A stretch of DNA of 64,000 nucleotides from Pseudomonas sp. L5B5 (lineage in GTDB: Bacteria; Pseudomonadota; Gammaproteobacteria; Pseudomonadales; Pseudomonadaceae). The notes beneath the pieces were generated by a model. The model did no database searches. It saw only the letters and a list, made by a program, of their open reading frames with translations, and had not been told where the DNA came from. The position numbers and the translations under genes are program-made. How positions within the stretch are numbered: the stretch's first letter is position 1; every line of letters starts with the position of its first letter. The stretch lies in the NCBI RefSeq assembly GCF_020520285.1, contig NZ_CP084742.1, positions 5,319,501 through 5,383,500 of the forward strand. The letters are read 5' to 3'. Positions 29,092 through 39,198 of the stretch are shown here, in pieces.

Positions 29092-30529
29092 CGCCGGCTC
29101 CTGCATCCAGTCGCGAGGGCAGTGCCTTGAAAGCTGCCAGGGCCCGTTCGCGGGACCGTGAAAGATCCACCATCGGCGCCGGGTAGTCGGCGACGCCGAA
29201 CAGGCCGCCCATGGCCGCCGGGTTGTGGATATCTTTCTTGTTCAGTCCGGCCAGTTGCGGCAGCCAGTGCTTGATGAAGCGCCCTTCGCTGTCGAACTTC
29301 TGCGACTGGCTCACGGGGTTGAAGATGCGGAAATAGGGCGCTGCATCGGTGCCGGTGGACGCGCTCCACTGCCAGCCGCCATTGTTGGCGGCCAGGTCGC
29401 CATCGATCAGGTGGCGCATGAAGAAACGTTCGCCTTCGCGCCAGTCGATCAACAGGTTCTTGGTCAGGAACATCGCCACCACCATGCGCAGGCGGTTGTG
29501 CATCCAGCCGGTCTCCAGCAACTGGCGCATGGCGGCATCGATGATCGGCAGGCCGGTGCGGGCCTCTTGCCAGGCCGCCAGTTCCTCGGGTGCGTCGCGC
29601 CATTTCACGGCTTCGGTTTCCGGGCGGAAGGCGCGGTGCCGAGACACCCGTGGGTAGCCCGCCAGAATGTGCTTGTAGAAGTCGCGCCAGAGCAGCTCGT
29701 TGATCCAGGTGACGGCCCCGGGGTTGCCGCTTTCGAACTCCCCCTGGTTGCCGCGCAAGGCGGCGTGCAGGCATTGGCGGGGCGAGATCACGCCGGCGGC
29801 GAGATAGGGTGACAGCTGGCTGGTGCCGGGCTTGGCCGGAAAGTCGCGCTCGCTCTGGTAGTAGTGGATCTGCTCATCGCTGAACCGTTCCAGGCGTTCT
29901 TGGGCCTCGTCCTCGCCGGCTGGCCACAGTTCGCGCAAGGCCGGGCCCGGGGTGGGGAAACCCTCGACCTGATGCGGCAGCGGATCGGCCTTGATCGACA
30001 GCGGCGTCTGCGCCTTGGGCGCGCCCACCAGGGTGGGCAGCGCGGTATGCAGGCGGCTGTAGCAGACCTTGCGGAACTGGCTGAACACCTGGAAGTAGCT
30101 GCCGCTCTTGGTCAGCACGCTGCCGGGCTTGAACAGCAGTTGATCGAAGTGGCTCTGGACGTTGATATCGGCCTCTTCCAGGACACGGGTCACTGCTGTA
30201 TCGCGACGGCTCTCGTGGATGCCGTATTCCTGGTTGAAGTGCACCCTGCGTACCTGCAGTTGCCGGCACAGTTCCAGCAAAACCCGGGGCGCCTGGTCCC
30301 AGGTGGCGGCGTTGCGGACCAGCAACGGAATATTCAGGCGACCCAGGGCGGCGCTCAGCGATTGCAGGTTGCGCATCCAGAAATCGACCTTGCAGGGGGC
30401 GTCATCATGGGCTCGCCACTGGTCCGGGCTCAGCAGGTAGACCGCCACTGTCGGGCCCTGCTGGGCGGCGGCGCTCAGGGCGGTGTTGTCGTGTAGGCGC
30501 AGGTCGCTGCGCAGCCAGATCAATTGCAT
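29084..30529 (-). CDS. phrB: Deoxyribodipyrimidine (CPD) photolyase
   Basis: A 481-residue photolyase that repairs cyclobutane pyrimidine dimers with blue light. The N-terminal antenna domain starts MQLIWLRSDLRLHDNTAL. The C-terminal FAD domain carries WINELLWRDFYKHIL, TGWMHNRLRMVVAMFL and NNGGWQWSASTGTDAAPYFRIFNP. Start ATG 30529; the longer frame is the shadow of the MerR gene upstream. It is the third gene of the operon, 13 bp after the MerR gene. Pairing with a light-type MerR regulator suggests light induction. Confidence 0.97.
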   Translation of the reverse strand: MQLIWLRSDLRLHDNTALSAAAQQGPTVAVYLLSPDQWRAHDDAPCKVDFWMRNLQSLSAALGRLNIPLLVRNAATWDQAPRVLLELCRQLQVRRVHFNQEYGIHESRRDTAVTRVLEEADINVQSHFDQLLFKPGSVLTKSGSYFQVFSQFRKVCYSRLHTALPTLVGAPKAQTPLSIKADPLPHQVEGFPTPGPALRELWPAGEDEAQERLERFSDEQIHYYQSERDFPAKPGTSQLSPYLAAGVISPRQCLHAALRGNQGEFESGNPGAVTWINELLWRDFYKHILAGYPRVSRHRAFRPETEAVKWRDAPEELAAWQEARTGLPIIDAAMRQLLETGWMHNRLRMVVAMFLTKNLLIDWREGERFFMRHLIDGDLAANNGGWQWSASTGTDAAPYFRIFNPVSQSQKFDSEGRFIKHWLPQLAGLNKKDIHNPAAMGGLFGVADYPAPMVDLSRSRERALAAFKALPSRLDAGAGDE

Positions 30530-30542
30530 GAGGGTTCCCGGA

Positions 30543-31478
30543 TCAGAAGAGTCCTTGCTCGAGCAGTGCCTGGCAGGCCGCAAGCGGGTCCTGAGCCAGG
30601 TGCAGATCGGCGATTTCAGTGAGACATACGGACCACTCGGTGGGGTGGATGCACACCGCGGGTCCGGCGATGAATTTCTTGCAGGCAATACCGCTGAGCA
30701 GCCTGGCCAGTTGGGCGGGGTTGAGCGCCTTGCTGGAATACAGCAACAGGCCTCGGGCCTGCAGGCGCTCGGTGGCCAGGGCCAGCTCACCCCCGGGCAG
30801 GGGCCAGTCGAAGACTTCCACCGGGCAGTCGGCGCTGCTGGCCAGCCAGGCGGTGAGCCATAGGTGGGGTTCCAGGGGCAGATCCGACTGGTTGACCAGC
30901 AACAGCGGCGCACCCTGGACCTGGCGGTTGTTGTGATAGATCCGTGCGCCCAGCTTGCTGCGCAACCAGGAGTAGAAGAACACCTGCTCCATCTGGCTGC
31001 CGAACTGGCCCTGCCAGCGCTGCTCCAGTTCTGCCAACAGCGGCATCAGCAGGTGCTCGCACAGGGTCCGTGGGGGGTACAGCGCCATGGCCTGGTTGAA
31101 GGTGTCGTCGACCTTGCGCTCCTCCAGCTGGCCGATGGCCTGGGCCAGTGTCTGGCGCAGGCGCTGCCAGTCATTCTCCACCGGGGGGCTGGAGCGGGCG
31201 GTGCTGGCCAGCAGGTGCTTGACCTGGCTTACCGCAACGCCGCGATTGAGCCAGGTCAGGATGGTCAGGATCTGTTGCACCTGCTCCCGGGAGTACAGCC
31301 GGTGGCCCTTGGGCGTGCGCCGGGGCACGATCAGGCCATAGCGCCGCTCCCAGGCTCGCAGGGTGACCGCGTTGACGCCGGTCTGGCGCGCCACTTCGCG
31401 GATCGGCAGCCAGCCTTCCTCCAGGGCGTCCTGGTACGGAGCGCGGTTTTCGTCAGCCGCTTGGGTGAGGTGTTTCAT
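30543..31478 (-). CDS. litR: LitR-like MerR-family regulator (class II, no cobalamin motif)
   Basis: A 311-residue regulator. The N-terminal MerR winged helix (LPIREVARQTGVNAVTLRAWERRYGLIVPRRTPKGHRLYS, about residues 24-62) is of the CarA/CarH/LitR type. A helical B12-binding-2-like middle follows, then a C-terminal Rossmann-like part. The cobalamin-ligating DxHxxG motif of CarH is absent. This fits class II LitR, which in P. putida KT2440 sits at the same place before phrB and works with a short LOV-domain photosensor. The gene lies in the operon whose promoter is masked by a large palindrome. The ligand/partner here is inferred. Confidence 0.82.
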   Translation of the reverse strand: MKHLTQAADENRAPYQDALEEGWLPIREVARQTGVNAVTLRAWERRYGLIVPRRTPKGHRLYSREQVQQILTILTWLNRGVAVSQVKHLLASTARSSPPVENDWQRLRQTLAQAIGQLEERKVDDTFNQAMALYPPRTLCEHLLMPLLAELEQRWQGQFGSQMEQVFFYSWLRSKLGARIYHNNRQVQGAPLLLVNQSDLPLEPHLWLTAWLASSADCPVEVFDWPLPGGELALATERLQARGLLLYSSKALNPAQLARLLSGIACKKFIAGPAVCIHPTEWSVCLTEIADLHLAQDPLAACQALLEQGLF

Positions 31479-31481
31479 GGC

Positions 31482-32432
31482 TCAGATCGCATTGCGCAGG
31501 CTGAGGACTTCGGGGTGCGGCTGCAGGTAGAGCTGCCGGGCAATGTAGGGATCGGGGTTCTGGCGCAAGTGGTGCTTGAGCAGGGTCATGGGCACCACCA
31601 GCGGTACGATGCCCTGGCGATACTGGCCGATGACGTGCTGCATTTCCTGTTTGTCCCCGGCACTGATGGCGCGCTTGAGGTAGCCGCTGATGTGCTGCAG
31701 CACATTGCTGTGGGTGCCACGGGTGGCGCAGCGGCTCAGCGCGGCCATCAGTTCGCTGAAATAGCGCGGGCCGATCAGCATCGGATCGCCCTTGCCCATG
31801 CTGCCCAGCAGGTTGCCCAGGGTCTTGTACTGGACGGGGTGGTGGGCCATCAGCAGGTATTTGCAGCGTGCGTGGAAGTCGGTGAGGGCGCGCCGGCTCA
31901 GGCCTTGCCGGAGCAGTGCTTGCCAGTCGCGATAGACGTAGACCCGGGTCAGGAAATTCTCCCGCAGCACCGGATCGTTGAGGCGCCCGGCTTCTTCCAC
32001 CGGCAGGTCCGGGTACCGGGTGCAAATAGCCTGAGCGTAGATGCCGCGACCGCCATGGCGATGGGGAATGCCGTTGGCCTGGTACACCTTGACCCGTTCC
32101 AGTCCGCAGGACGGTGAGCTCTGCATGAAGATGTAGCCGCAGATATCGTCCAACTGCGCGGCCATGTGTTCAGCGTATTGCGCCAGGGGCCGGGTGACAT
32201 CCAGGCCGCTGTCCCGCGTGCCCACGGCGCGAGGCTGTTCTGGGTCGCCCACCAGGCGGATCGGCTCCCGGGGGGTACCCAGGCCAATGGCGACTTCCGG
32301 GCATAGGGGCAGGAAATCTAAATGGGCGCTGAGTACCTGACTGCACAGGCGAGATTCCTTGTGGCCACCGTTGTAGCGGACCTCGGCACCCATCAGGCAG
32401 GCGCTGATGGCGATTTTCGGCTGGGCGGACAT
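31482..32432 (-). CDS. DUF523 + DUF1722 (YbgA) two-domain protein
   Basis: A 316-residue protein. Residues about 7-150 form DUF523 with Cys motifs SACLMGAEVRYNGG and MQSSPSCGLERVKVY; the rest is DUF1722/YbgA (FHARCKYLLMAHHPVQYKTLGNLLG). The fusion is common in pseudomonads next to phr and MerR genes. Its function is unknown; the Cys pairs suggest a metal or Fe-S site. It is the first gene of the nine-gene operon, ending 3 bp before litR, with SD GGAGGT before its ATG. Confidence 0.9.
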   Translation of the reverse strand: MSAQPKIAISACLMGAEVRYNGGHKESRLCSQVLSAHLDFLPLCPEVAIGLGTPREPIRLVGDPEQPRAVGTRDSGLDVTRPLAQYAEHMAAQLDDICGYIFMQSSPSCGLERVKVYQANGIPHRHGGRGIYAQAICTRYPDLPVEEAGRLNDPVLRENFLTRVYVYRDWQALLRQGLSRRALTDFHARCKYLLMAHHPVQYKTLGNLLGSMGKGDPMLIGPRYFSELMAALSRCATRGTHSNVLQHISGYLKRAISAGDKQEMQHVIGQYRQGIVPLVVPMTLLKHHLRQNPDPYIARQLYLQPHPEVLSLRNAI

Positions 32433-32473
32433 GGTTCAACCTCCGGGAAACATTCCTGTACAAAGCTCTAGGT

Positions 32474-32515
32474 CTTGTACAACTTTAATCCATCATAGGA
32501 TTAAAGTTGTACAAG
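32474..32515. promoter_or_regulatory. Perfect 42 bp palindrome with embedded sigma-70 promoter (operator of the phr operon)
   Basis: Arms CTTGTACAACTTTAATCC (32474-32491) and its exact complement GGATTAAAGTTGTACAAG (32498-32515) flank a 6 bp spacer. On the minus strand that spacer is TATGAT, a near-consensus -10, and TTGACT (-35; complement at 32514-32519) stands 16 bp upstream. Further TGTACA-type motifs lie outside the arms: TGTACA 32457-32462 and TGTATA 32526-32531, so four motifs span about 75 bp. A dimer bound here would cover the promoter. LitR as the binder is inferred. Confidence 0.85.
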
Positions 32516-32559
32516 TCAAATTGTTTGTATAGGTATTACCCCGGGACGAAGGCGCCAGG

Positions 32560-33811
<1,252 letters not shown>

Positions 33812-33952
33812 ATGTTGTTCTTTGGTATAGCTTTCGGCGTCATCGGTTGTGCAGGTTGTCTATCGTTGAAATACAGCCTGCCCGATTGAAAAGATCCCTG
33901 CTTATAAAAATAGACTAGTGATTCGGGTAAAACGCCACGCGAGGAAGACGTC

Positions 33953-34855
33953 ATGCATATATTGCTGACCGGCGGTACTGGTTTGATCGGGCGGGCGCTG
34001 TGTCGTCATTGGCTGGCCCAGGGTCATCAGTTGAGTGTATGGACTCGCCAACCCGATAAAGTTGCCGCCTTGTGCGGTCCCCAGGTGCGCGCAGTCAAGT
34101 CTTTGCAGGAACTGGACCAAGCTCCGCTGGACGCGGTAATCAACCTGGCCGGTGCTCCCATAGCCGATCGTCCCTGGACCCACAAGCGCAAGGCGCTGTT
34201 GTGGGCCAGTCGCATCACGCTCACCGAAACCCTGCTGGCCTGGCTCGAGAGCCGTGAGCAAAAGCCCCGGGTCCTGGTGTCGGGGTCGGCGGTGGGCTGG
34301 TATGGCGATGGTGGCGAGCGGGAACTGGCGGAGGATTCGCCTCCGGTCAGCGAGGACTTTGCCAGCCAGTTGTGCATCGCCTGGGAAGAAACTGCGCTGC
34401 GCGCCGAGGCCATGGGAGTGCGTGTGGTCCTGGTGCGCACCGGCCTGGTGCTGTCTGCTGAAGGCGGCTTTTTGTCGCGTCTGTTGCTGCCATTCAAGCT
34501 GGGCCTGGGTGGCCCGATTGGTAGTGGCCGACAGTGGATGCCATGGATTCACATCGATGATCAGATCGCCCTGATTGATTTTCTTGTGCATCAGGAGCAA
34601 GCGCGGGGTCCCTATAATGCCTGCGCGCCGAAGCCGGTGCGCAACGGCGAATTTGCCAAGGCCCTGGGGCAAGTCCTGCATCGGCCAGCATTCTTGCCGT
34701 TGCCGGCCTTTGTCTTGCGCCTGATGCTGGGCGATTTGTCACTGTTGCTGCTGGGAGGCCAACGCGCCGTGCCCGCGCGCTTGCTGGAAGCGGGTTTCAC
34801 TTTCCAGTTCACCGATTTGCCTGCGGCCCTGGGCGATGTGTCCGGCCGCCATTGA
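33953..34855 (+). CDS. TIGR01777-family epimerase (YfcH-like)
   Basis: A 300-residue extended SDR with the NAD(P) motif [35 protein letters not shown] (Tyr site) and [15 protein letters not shown], plus a C-terminal DUF1731 part ([31 protein letters not shown]). The family is called sugar-nucleotide epimerase but its substrate is unknown. It is divergent from the renalase unit and 13 bp upstream of hemH on the same strand, so probably cotranscribed with it. Confidence 0.9.
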   Translation: MHILLTGGTGLIGRALCRHWLAQGHQLSVWTRQPDKVAALCGPQVRAVKSLQELDQAPLDAVINLAGAPIADRPWTHKRKALLWASRITLTETLLAWLESREQKPRVLVSGSAVGWYGDGGERELAEDSPPVSEDFASQLCIAWEETALRAEAMGVRVVLVRTGLVLSAEGGFLSRLLLPFKLGLGGPIGSGRQWMPWIHIDDQIALIDFLVHQEQARGPYNACAPKPVRNGEFAKALGQVLHRPAFLPLPAFVLRLMLGDLSLLLLGGQRAVPARLLEAGFTFQFTDLPAALGDVSGRH

Positions 34856-34868
34856 AATAGGACGTTGC

Positions 34869-35891
34869 ATGACCGATCACGCGTTGCTCCTGGTCAATCT
34901 CGGTTCGCCAGCCTCCACTTCCGTGGCGGATGTGCGCAGCTACCTCAATCAGTTCCTCATGGACCCCTATGTCATCGACCTGCCCTGGCCGGTGCGACGC
35001 CTGCTGGTGTCGCTGATCCTGATCAAGCGCCCGGCCCAGTCGGCCCATGCCTATCAGTCGATCTGGTGGGAGGAGGGCTCGCCACTGGTGGTGCTCAGCC
35101 AACGTTTGCAGCGGGTGATGAGCGAGCAGTGGAAGCAGGGGCCGGTAGAGTTGGCGATGCGTTATGGCGAACCGTCGATCGAGTCGGTGTTGCTCAAGCT
35201 GGTGGCCCAGGGGCAGCGCAAGATCACCTTGGCGCCGCTGTACCCCCAATTTGCCGATAGCACCGTGACCACCGTGGTCGAGGAAGCTCGACGGGTGATC
35301 CGCGAGCGCCAGCTGGATGTGCAGCTCAGCGTGCTGCAGCCCTTCTACGACGAGCCCGAGTACATCGATGCCCTGGTCGCCAGCGTCAAGCCGCACCTGC
35401 AACAGCCCTTCGACCACCTGCTGCTGAGTTTCCACGGATTGCCCGAGCGCCATTTGCACAAGCTCAACCCGGGGCATCGCCTGGATGGTGCCGGCGATTG
35501 CTGCCAGGACGCTTCGCCGCAGGTGCTCGCCAACTGTTATCGCGGCCAGTGTTTCCGCACCGCCAAGGCCTTTGCTCGACAAATGGGCCTGGCTGACGAG
35601 CAATGGTCGGTGTCGTTCCAGTCGCGCCTGGGGCGGGCCAAGTGGATCGAGCCGTACACCGAGGCGCGTCTCGATGAGCTGGCCAGGCAAGGGGTGAAGA
35701 AGCTGCTGGTGATGTGCCCGGCCTTCGTTGCCGATTGCATCGAGACACTGGAGGAGATCGGTGACCGCGGGCTTGAGCAGTTCCGTGCAGCGGGAGGAGA
35801 AGAACTGGTGCTGGTTCCCTGCCTGAACGACGACCCGCAATGGGCCCAGGCCTTGGGCACCTTGTGTTCGCGGGCGCCGCTGGCGCTATAG
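34869..35891 (+). CDS. hemH: Ferrochelatase
   Basis: A 340-residue enzyme inserting Fe2+ into protoporphyrin IX, the last step of protohaem synthesis. Family markers: [44 protein letters not shown] (metal-site His), [19 protein letters not shown] and [15 protein letters not shown]. Start ATG 34869 follows AATAGGACGTTGC. Haem synthesis is thus represented twice in the window (hemA and hemH). Confidence 0.97.
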   Translation: MTDHALLLVNLGSPASTSVADVRSYLNQFLMDPYVIDLPWPVRRLLVSLILIKRPAQSAHAYQSIWWEEGSPLVVLSQRLQRVMSEQWKQGPVELAMRYGEPSIESVLLKLVAQGQRKITLAPLYPQFADSTVTTVVEEARRVIRERQLDVQLSVLQPFYDEPEYIDALVASVKPHLQQPFDHLLLSFHGLPERHLHKLNPGHRLDGAGDCCQDASPQVLANCYRGQCFRTAKAFARQMGLADEQWSVSFQSRLGRAKWIEPYTEARLDELARQGVKKLLVMCPAFVADCIETLEEIGDRGLEQFRAAGGEELVLVPCLNDDPQWAQALGTLCSRAPLAL

Positions 35892-35900
35892 TCCGCTTCG

Positions 35901-35936
35901 CGGGGCCGGCGCTGCGTTGTTGCAGGGCCGGGCCCG
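35901..35936. terminator. Probable hairpin between hemH and uraA
   Basis: A 14-base GC-rich stem with two mismatches (GGGGCCGGCGCTGC region against GCAGGGCCGGGCCC) between convergent genes; the T-run is poor, so confidence is moderate. Confidence 0.5.
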
Positions 35937-35947
35937 CAAGGGCGTTT

Positions 35948-37222
35948 TCAGATCAGCGGATCGTCGGACTGCTTGTTCTTCCAGCCATCATTGCCCGGCA
36001 GGACCAGGTTCAAGGCAATGGCGACGATGGCGCACAGGGCGATGCCCTTGAGGCCGAAGTCATCCTGGCCGGTACCGCTGCCTACCAGCATGCCGCCGAT
36101 GCCGAATACCAGCGTCACCGACACGATCACCAGGTTGCGAGCCTCGCCCAGGTCGATCCGGTGCCGGATCAGGGTATTCATGCCCACGGCGGCAATCGAA
36201 CCGAACAGCAGGCAGAGAATCCCGCCCATCACCGGTACCGGGATACTTTGCAGCAGCGCGCCGAACTTGCCGATAAAGGCCAGGGTGATGGCGAAGACTG
36301 CCGCCCAGGTCATGATTTTCGGATTGTAGTTCTTGGTCAGCATCACCGCGCCGGTCACTTCGGCGTAGGTGGTGTTGGGCGGGCCGCCGAACAGGCCGGC
36401 AGCGGTGGTGGCGATGCCGTCACCGAGCAGGGTGCGGTGCAGGCCGGGCTTCTTCAGGTAGTCGCGGCCGGTCACGCTGCCTACCGCGATCACCCCTCCG
36501 ATGTGTTCGATAGCCGGGGCCAGGGCCACCGGGACGATGAACAGGATCGCCTGCCAGTTGAACTCCGGTGCGGTGAAGTGCGGCAGTGCCAGCCACGGGG
36601 CGGCGGCGATCTTCGCGGTGTCCACCACGCCAAAGTAGAACGACAGGGCAAACCCCACCAGCACGCCGGAAATGATCGGCACCAGGCGAAAGATGCCTTT
36701 GCCGAACACCGCGACGATCAGCGTGGTGAGCAGCGCCGGCATCGAGATCATCATTGCCGTCTGGTAATGAATCAGCTCGCTGCCGTCACCGGCCTTGCCC
36801 ATGGCCATGTTGGCGGCGATGGGGGCCATGGCCAGGCCGATGGAAATGATCACCGGGCCTATGACTACCGGCGGCAGCAGGCGGTCGATGAAACCGGTGC
36901 CTTTGATCTTCACCGCGAGGCCAAGGAAGGTGTAGACAAAACCTGCCGCCATCACTCCGCCCATGGTCGCGGCCAGGCCGAACTGGCCCTTGGCGAGGAT
37001 GATCGGGGTGATGAAGGCAAAGCTCGACGCCAGGAACACCGGCACCTGGCGCCCGGTCACTACCTGGAACAACAGAGTCCCGAGACCCGCCGTGAACAGC
37101 GCCACGTTGGGGTCAAGACCGGTAATCAACGGCATCAACACCAAGGCGCCAAAGGCTACGAAAAGCATCTGTGCGCCAGACAGTACCTGGCGCCAGAGCG
37201 GATCGTTGAACTCATCCTGCAT
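35948..37222 (-). CDS. uraA: Uracil permease (NCS2 family)
   Basis: A 424-residue inner-membrane H+/uracil symporter with about fourteen transmembrane segments. The NCS2 signatures include the half-helix AFITPIILAKGQFG, the substrate/proton block APAIEHIGGVIAVG (Glu), and GPPNTTYAEVTGAVMLT (Asn/Glu). It begins 2 bp after the upp stop, forming the uracil-salvage pair upp-uraA. Confidence 0.95.
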   Translation of the reverse strand: MQDEFNDPLWRQVLSGAQMLFVAFGALVLMPLITGLDPNVALFTAGLGTLLFQVVTGRQVPVFLASSFAFITPIILAKGQFGLAATMGGVMAAGFVYTFLGLAVKIKGTGFIDRLLPPVVIGPVIISIGLAMAPIAANMAMGKAGDGSELIHYQTAMMISMPALLTTLIVAVFGKGIFRLVPIISGVLVGFALSFYFGVVDTAKIAAAPWLALPHFTAPEFNWQAILFIVPVALAPAIEHIGGVIAVGSVTGRDYLKKPGLHRTLLGDGIATTAAGLFGGPPNTTYAEVTGAVMLTKNYNPKIMTWAAVFAITLAFIGKFGALLQSIPVPVMGGILCLLFGSIAAVGMNTLIRHRIDLGEARNLVIVSVTLVFGIGGMLVGSGTGQDDFGLKGIALCAIVAIALNLVLPGNDGWKNKQSDDPLI

Positions 37223-37224
37223 GA

Positions 37225-37863
37225 TCAGGAGTCCTTCTGCTTGGTACCGAAGATCTTGTCTCCGGCATCGCCCAGGCCAGGAATGATGTAGCCATGCTCG
37301 TTGAGTCTTTCGTCGATGGACGCGGTGTAGATGGTCACGTCCGGGTGGGCCTGCTGGACGCTGGCGATGCCTTCGGGGGCAGCTACCAGGACCATGGCGC
37401 GGATGTCCCGGCAGCCGGCTTTCTTCAGCAGGTCGATGGTGGCGACCATGGAACTGCCGGTGGCCAGCATCGGATCGATGATCATCGCCAGGCGCTCGTC
37501 GATCTCCGGTACCAGTTTTTCCAGGTAGGTGTGGGCCTGCAGGGTTTCCTCATTGCGGGCAACACCCACGGCGCTGACCTTGGCACCCGGGATCAGGCTC
37601 AACACGCCTTCAAGCATGCCGATGCCGGCGCGCAGGATAGGCACCACGGTAATTTTCTTGCCGGCGATCTTTTCCACCTGGACGGGGCCGCACCAGCCTG
37701 GAATCTCATAGCTTTCCAGGGGCAGGTCCTTGGTGGCTTCGTACGTCAGCAGGGCGCCGACTTCCTGAGCGAGCTCGCGAAAGTTCTTCGTGCTAATGTC
37801 TGCGCGGCGCATAAGGCCAAGTTTATGACGGATCAGCGGATGGCGGATCTCATGGATGGGCAT
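37225..37863 (-). CDS. upp: Uracil phosphoribosyltransferase
   Basis: A 212-residue enzyme making UMP from uracil and PRPP. The N-terminus is [17 protein letters not shown], the PRPP loop [13 protein letters not shown], and the uracil site [17 protein letters not shown] at the end. First gene of upp-uraA; it is divergent from hpt across 164 bp. Confidence 0.97.
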   Translation of the reverse strand: MPIHEIRHPLIRHKLGLMRRADISTKNFRELAQEVGALLTYEATKDLPLESYEIPGWCGPVQVEKIAGKKITVVPILRAGIGMLEGVLSLIPGAKVSAVGVARNEETLQAHTYLEKLVPEIDERLAMIIDPMLATGSSMVATIDLLKKAGCRDIRAMVLVAAPEGIASVQQAHPDVTIYTASIDERLNEHGYIIPGLGDAGDKIFGTKQKDS

Positions 37864-37899
37864 AGGGAAAGGCTCCGGCGGCGGGCAAAAAAAACGGCC

Positions 37900-37911
37900 T
37901 AGATTAATCTA
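37900..37911. promoter_or_regulatory. 12 bp palindrome between upp and hpt
   Basis: TAGATTAATCTA, a perfect palindrome in the 164 bp separating the divergent upp and hpt starts, 36 bp upstream of the upp ATG. It could be an operator shared by two salvage genes or part of a -10 region; nothing further supports either. Confidence 0.3.
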
Positions 37912-38027
37912 TCCGGGGTTGTTGTCCTATAGACATGAAGTACGTTAGTCCAGAAACGCTTGATCTGACCGGGCCGGATGCGTACCTTTGCCCGCTTTTC
38001 CGAAACTGCCACCCCTTGGAGAGCGCC

Positions 38028-38585
38028 ATGTCCGCTGATCTCGAGCATATCCGTCAAATCATGCGCGAGGCTGACTGCCTGTACACCGAAGCTGAAGTCG
38101 AGGCGGCCATCGCCCGGATCGGTGCACAAATCACTGAAGAACTGGCTGAGCGCAATCCGGTGGTGTTCTGTGTCATGAACGGCGGTCTGATCTTCGCCGG
38201 CAAGCTGTTGACGCACCTGCGCTTCCCTCTGGAAGCCTCCTACCTGCACGCAACCCGTTATCGCAATGAAACCAGCGGTGGCGAGCTGTTCTGGAAGTCC
38301 AAGCCGGAAATCTCCTTTATTGACCGCGATGTGCTGATCATCGATGACATCCTCGACGAAGGGCATACCCTGACCGCCATCATCGATTTCTGCCGCCACG
38401 CCGGCGCTCGTGCAGTGCACACCGCCGTGCTGATCGACAAGGACCATGACCGCAAGGCACGTTCGGACCTGAAGGCCGATTACATGGGCCTGCCGTGCGT
38501 CGACCGTTATGTGTTCGGCTACGGCATGGACTACAAGGGTTACTGGCGCAACGCCGCCGGCATCTATGCCGTGAAGGGCATGTAA
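38028..38585 (+). CDS. hpt: Hypoxanthine-guanine phosphoribosyltransferase
   Basis: A 185-residue purine-salvage enzyme using PRPP. The PRPP loop is VLIIDDILDEGHTLTA, and FCVMNGGLIFAG and FGYGMDYKGYWRN are further family blocks. Start ATG 38028 has TTGGAG 7 bases before it; the open frame extends 93 bases upstream without a ribosome-binding site. It is followed 3 bp later by the WbuC-like gene. Confidence 0.95.
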   Translation: MSADLEHIRQIMREADCLYTEAEVEAAIARIGAQITEELAERNPVVFCVMNGGLIFAGKLLTHLRFPLEASYLHATRYRNETSGGELFWKSKPEISFIDRDVLIIDDILDEGHTLTAIIDFCRHAGARAVHTAVLIDKDHDRKARSDLKADYMGLPCVDRYVFGYGMDYKGYWRNAAGIYAVKGM

Positions 38586-38588
38586 AAC

Positions 38589-39062
38589 ATGACCGGGCCG
38601 AGCTTTCTCGATCAAGCGTTGTTCAGCGACCTGGCAGAGAAGGCCGCGGCCAATCCCCGGGGGCGCCAGCACCATAACTTCCACGCCATGGAAGAGCCCT
38701 GCCACCGCCTGGCGGTGGGGCTGCAGCCTGCGACCTACATCCCGCCACATCGCCACATGAGTGCCGACAAGGCCGAGACCCTGCTGGTGCTCAAGGGGCG
38801 CCTGGGCCTGCTGATCTTCGATGAGGCTGGCCAGGTTCAGGACAGGAAGATCCTGCAGGCAGGTGGCGACTGTGTCGGGGTGGACCTGCCATCTGGGGTA
38901 TTCCACGGCCTGGTGGTGCTGGAGCCCGATAGCCTGATGTTCGAATGCAAGGCCGGGCCCTATCGAGCGCTGAACGAGAGTGAGCAGGCCAGTTGGGCGC
39001 CTCGTGAAGGCGAGCCCGGTGTGGCCGAATACCAGGCCTGGATGCGCGCCCAGTTCGACTGA
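38589..39062 (+). CDS. WbuC-family cupin metalloprotein
   Basis: A 157-residue cupin. The metal-binding histidines are in IPPHRHMSADKAETLLVLKGRLGLLIFD and, on the last strand, LPSGVFHGLVVLE; MTGPSFLDQALFSDLAEKAA is the family's helical N-terminus. WbuC-like proteins occur near polysaccharide genes, but here it follows hpt by 3 bp and no such genes are near. Function unknown. Confidence 0.88.
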   Translation: MTGPSFLDQALFSDLAEKAAANPRGRQHHNFHAMEEPCHRLAVGLQPATYIPPHRHMSADKAETLLVLKGRLGLLIFDEAGQVQDRKILQAGGDCVGVDLPSGVFHGLVVLEPDSLMFECKAGPYRALNESEQASWAPREGEPGVAEYQAWMRAQFD

Positions 39063-39198
39063 GCGAGCCCAGCCTCGACTGTCACCGCAGGCTGCGTTTT
39101 CTTGAGCAAGTACCGCCCTTGGCGTCCAGGGTCGCTCGGCACCCGCCGTATCCCGGGAAACCCATGCTAGAGTGCTCGGCCCTTGTCTGGAGCCTGTC

